Origin: CAJBLF01 sp041663325
GTDB lineage: Bacteria; Patescibacteriota; Gracilibacteria; Absconditabacterales; Absconditicoccaceae
Direction: 5' to 3'
DNA: 64,000 nt
NCBI GenBank assembly: GCA_041663325.1
Contig: JBAZRN010000004.1
Span: forward strand, 6,380-70,379
Below, piece by piece: positions 61,857 through 64,000 of the stretch. Under the pieces are notes generated by a model. That model did no database searches. It was not told the DNA's origin and was given only the letters and a program-made list of their open reading frames with translations. Position 1 is the stretch's first letter. The number at the start of each line of letters is the position of its first letter. The position numbers were made by a program, and so were the translations under genes.

Positions 61857-62688
61857 CAATATTTTTTATAGTATGCTGGCAAAATTCAAAGACCAATGAG
61901 ATACTCTATAGTTCAACTAGCAGTGAACGTTAGACGACATTTATGCTTTTTATTTAAATCAGAATCCCGCTAAAGACGGGGCAGTCTCTTTTTGATTTTT
62001 TCAGAGTGGAGGAGAGTGGAGGTAAAAAGAGAAAACAAAGAGAAAATAAAACGGCTATTTTCTTAATTTCGGGAAAAAAGTAGAGGAAAATTTTAACTAT
62101 ACAACAATACAACAACGCCAGATGCACGCCACGAGGTAGTAATATTATCGTAAATGAAATAGCTAACTGAAACGAACCGAAATGGGGACCCTGGTAATTC
62201 ACCGGGGGTTTGAGGTGAGTTGGTAGGCCATATGTATTTGAAATATCTCCACTGAGTTTTGCATCTGGCTTGATCTTTTTCGTTAGTTTTTCTATCAAGA
62301 GAAAAAGTAACCCCAGCGGAGCGTTTAAAAAAATATCATTCTCTTCTTTATCGCCTCGCCGGCTGGGCCCCCGGAGTACTCCGGAGCAAAAAACCCCTCC
62401 CCGCAGTTACATGCGGGGCAAGCTGTCGATTGTGATCTTCATACTTATTAAAAATTGATATTCATTGAATTGACTGCTTATTAAGCGATATTACAATCGA
62501 CCTTTTTGTAATGTTGTGATATAGTAGAGATAAGAAAATCACATAAAAACTTCCTTATTTCTCTTGTTCTTTTATATTTCTTTCCCGAAGTTAGGAATAG
62601 ATCCAATAAAATAGATCCAATAAAACTTGATTTTTTAGCAAAAATATATAACATCACAAAAAAAAATTAAAAATTAAAGGAAAAAATT
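61857..62688. other. Long gene-free, locally GC-rich stretch
   Basis: 832 bases without a convincing gene. Between about 61960 and 62420 GC content rises well above the surroundings. It holds CCCGC/GACGGGG, the 18-bp palindrome CTCCGGAGTACTCCGGAG, and a strong minus-strand hairpin CCCCGC/GCGGGG plus six T (62388-62419). A 114-codon minus-strand frame (61954-62298) reads oddly (Leu/Phe/Cys-rich) with another frame open alongside it, which suggests decayed foreign DNA. GTCGATTGTgAT and ATtACAATCGAC (62423-62500) make an inverted pair. Confidence 0.5.
62388..62419 (-). terminator. Terminator-like hairpin
   Basis: Minus strand GCCCCGC, loop, GCGGGGAGGGG and six T. No minus gene lies upstream of it that I can support. 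Confidence 0.5.
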
Positions 62689-63069
62689 ATGTTAAAAGGA
62701 CACATCGCTAAAATTTTAAGGACAGAAAATGTCCTTGTTAAAAAAAAGAGAAACGACTTTGTTAGTGGTACTATCATCAAATCAGGTAATAAAAAAAAAT
62801 CTACTTTTCACATTTCTTGGGGAGACGACTACATCTACCTAAGAATCAAAGGAGATGACACTACATTGCAAAAAACCATTTCAGAAATGATTGGTACAAA
62901 ATATATCAAAGGAAAGTGTCGCAGCTGGACTGGGAAAGAGATTTTATATGCATGGCATAAAGAAGAAAAAAAACAAAATGAGTTCTTGGAATTTTTAAAA
63001 CGTGCATGTTGGTTTAATACAGGGTTATTTTCCTTTTTTGGATGGCAAAAAGTAGAATTAATGGCATAG
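62689..63069 (+). CDS. Hypothetical basic protein without UGA-Gly codons
   Basis: 126 residues: KGHIAKILRTENVLVKKKRN, then FHISWGDDYIYLRIKG and GKCRSWTGKEILYAWHKEEKK, with an aromatic C-terminus (FNTGLFSFFGWQKVELM). Ten glycines, no UGA, and Trp only as TGG. Preceded by AAAGGAAAAAATT, a weak Shine-Dalgarno, unlike neighbours. Follows the GC-rich stretch. Looks imported; function unknown. Confidence 0.65.
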   Translation: MLKGHIAKILRTENVLVKKKRNDFVSGTIIKSGNKKKSTFHISWGDDYIYLRIKGDDTTLQKTISEMIGTKYIKGKCRSWTGKEILYAWHKEEKKQNEFLEFLKRACWFNTGLFSFFGWQKVELMA

Positions 63070-63089
63070 AAGCATCGAAAAATTAAATG

Positions 63090-63118
63090 AGTCCAGGTTT
63101 TTATCTGGGCTTTTTTTA
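63090..63118 (+). terminator. Intrinsic terminator
   Basis: AGTCCAGG, loop, CTGGGCT, seven T. Confidence 0.85.
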
Positions 63119-63382
63119 CACTTTGAATTTTCCTCCATTATGCATATATTTCCTCTAGTAAAAATTTCCAACTTAATAAACAAAAAAAATCACAAGGTCC
63201 TGCAAGTTTACATGAGGGAATAAATAAGCAACAAAAAAATAGACAGTCCGAAAACAGTTTCCACGCAAAAATCAATAACGTCCAGCAAGGGTCAAACATT
63301 AATAACTAGCGACGAAGAAATATCTTTGATTAATGAAAAAACATCAAAATTGTTAACTGTTAATTATTTTTGTTAGTCGAAA
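63119..63382. other. Gene-free gap before ybaB
   Basis: AT-rich with a few A-runs; no frame, hairpin or promoter that I trust. Confidence 0.5.
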
Positions 63383-63748
63383 TTAGTTCATTCACGGCAT
63401 TCATCCTCACCCAAGCATATTAGCCATATCAGAAGGATCCACTCAGAGGATCTCTTTTGTTTTTTCGCCAACTATTTCTTGCGCTTTAGTTTGCGCTTTT
63501 TGAAAACACGTAGTGATGAGATTTTCAAGTTGAGATTTTTTCATGGGATCTAATAATGAATCATCATTGATATGTAATTCTCTCAATTTCATTTCTCCGC
63601 TGATATCTACAACGATAGCATCTTGTTCAGTGCCATCTGATCACGTAAATTTTCATTCCTTCCCTCTGATGACCAAGTTTTTGAGCGCCTTTTGCAATGT
63701 CTTGTACTTATCATACATCTTTTTCATTTCTCATAATTTTCCAAACAT
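63383..63748 (-). CDS. ybaB: YbaB/EbfC family nucleoid-associated protein
   Basis: 121 residues. MFGKLGEMKKMYDKYKTLQKAL, IVVDISGEMKLRELHINDD and LLDPMKKSQLENLITTCFQKAQTKAQEI follow the family pattern; Gly/Met-rich tail (MLGGGGMPGMN, four UGA). Dimer that binds DNA; in many bacteria encoded with recR and dnaX, which are not here. Confidence 0.9.
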
Positions 63749-63834
63749 ACTGATTATATAACAAAGTAAAATACTACTAATATATGTAAACAAACCATTC
63801 ACGTTTTCAACTAAATTAACCACATTGGTAATAA

Positions 63835-64000
63835 GTTCGCTATCGCTCACGTAATTTGCTCACTCTCGTTCGCGTAATTAACTTCGTGTAATTAACTTCG
63901 TGTAATTAACTTCGTGTAATTAACTTCGTGTAATTAACTTCGTGTAATTAACTTCGTGTAATTAACTTCGTGTAATTAACTTCGTGTAATTAACTTCGTG
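63835..64000. repeat. 14-bp tandem repeat TAATTAACTTCGTG, at least nine copies
   Basis: Exact head-to-tail copies from 63875 to the window end, preceded by degenerate units (CACGTAATTTGCTCACTC). The array continues beyond the window. Confidence 0.95.

Noticed and set aside
61954..62298. Minus-strand 114-codon frame
   Set aside because: Odd composition, a second frame open alongside it, no motif; treated as non-coding GC-rich DNA.
1..64000. Many apparent frameshifts and truncated genes
   Set aside because: The breaks are all UGA codons; with UGA=Gly the frames are open and lengths match families.
1..64000. UGA as selenocysteine or as Trp
   Set aside because: Positions align to Gly in Walker A, NPGNSGGP and similar motifs, and are far too many for selenocysteine.

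Overview
This window comes from a low-GC bacterium that does not use the standard genetic code. In-frame UGA occurs throughout conserved genes at positions that must be glycine: Walker A loops, the HtrA active-site motif, LepA, MetAP and ABC ATPase. All 56 complete genes called here can be ended at TAA or TAG. This is translation table 25, used by Absconditabacteria (SR1) and Gracilibacteria. CGA and CGG also fall on invariant tryptophans, most clearly the Trp-Trp pair of sigma-70 region 2.4, the active-site-shell tryptophans of superoxide dismutase, GyrB and MutY. Arginine is written AGA, AGG, CGT or CGC. As I recall, a CGA/CGG-to-Trp reassignment was predicted for Absconditabacterales in the Shulgina and Eddy codon screen, so I favour that order. 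All genes below are read with UGA=Gly and CGA/CGG=Trp. Read with the standard code, most of them look falsely broken.

Layout. Bases 1-7,600: metG start (partial), an MFS transporter behind a structured attenuator-like leader, a SAM methyltransferase, HU, a sigma factor, a CtpA-type protease, a four-helix protein, YraN and Fe-type SOD. Bases 7,600-14,400: one minus-strand cluster of two Gly/Met-rich small proteins, a MacA/MacB-like ABC exporter (adaptor, ATPase, permease) and its histidine kinase and response regulator. Bases 14,500-18,050: elp3, a 499-residue coiled-coil gene and a decayed copy of the elp3 3' end. Bases 18,160-22,460: gyrB, rpoD, a small RNA and ruvA. Bases 22,700-31,200: a GHMP-like protein, Ddl, LepA, DUF1294, MutY and a THEP1-SWIM fusion. 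Bases 31,200-39,050: a structured RNA, ASCH protein, RsmI, lytic transglycosylase, phospholipase D-like protein, dUTPase, Map, RuvC and a K+ channel. Bases 39,200-47,600: unknown proteins, MemoB, then secE-nusG-rplK-rplA. Bases 47,700-53,400: FtsX, TPR protein, HtrA and GyrA. Bases 54,600-61,860: a KefB-type antiporter, a 1657-residue WG-like/transglutaminase-like protein and YjbQ. The end holds a GC-rich unexplained stretch, YbaB and a 14-bp tandem array.

The housekeeping genes cover replication and topology (gyrA, gyrB, HU, YbaB), recombination (ruvA, ruvC), base excision and nucleotide-pool cleaning (mutY, dut), transcription (rpoD, nusG), translation and RNA modification (lepA, rplK, rplA, map, rsmI, elp3, metG) and envelope work (ddl, ftsX, transglycosylase, S41 and HtrA proteases, ABC exporter). 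No amino-acid, nucleotide or lipid biosynthesis operon is present, which fits a reduced, host-dependent lifestyle. No rRNA, tRNA, CRISPR array or transposase was found.

A second theme is repeats. Gaps between genes are filled with several families of short AT-rich repeats, and the same families appear inside conserved genes as in-frame linkers (elp3, mutY, memoB). Strong TTGACA-16/17-TATAAT promoters sit about 24-55 bases before start codons without a Shine-Dalgarno sequence. A few genes (35.4-36.2 kb, 46.1 kb, 62.7 kb) contain no UGA-Gly codons and may be recent arrivals.
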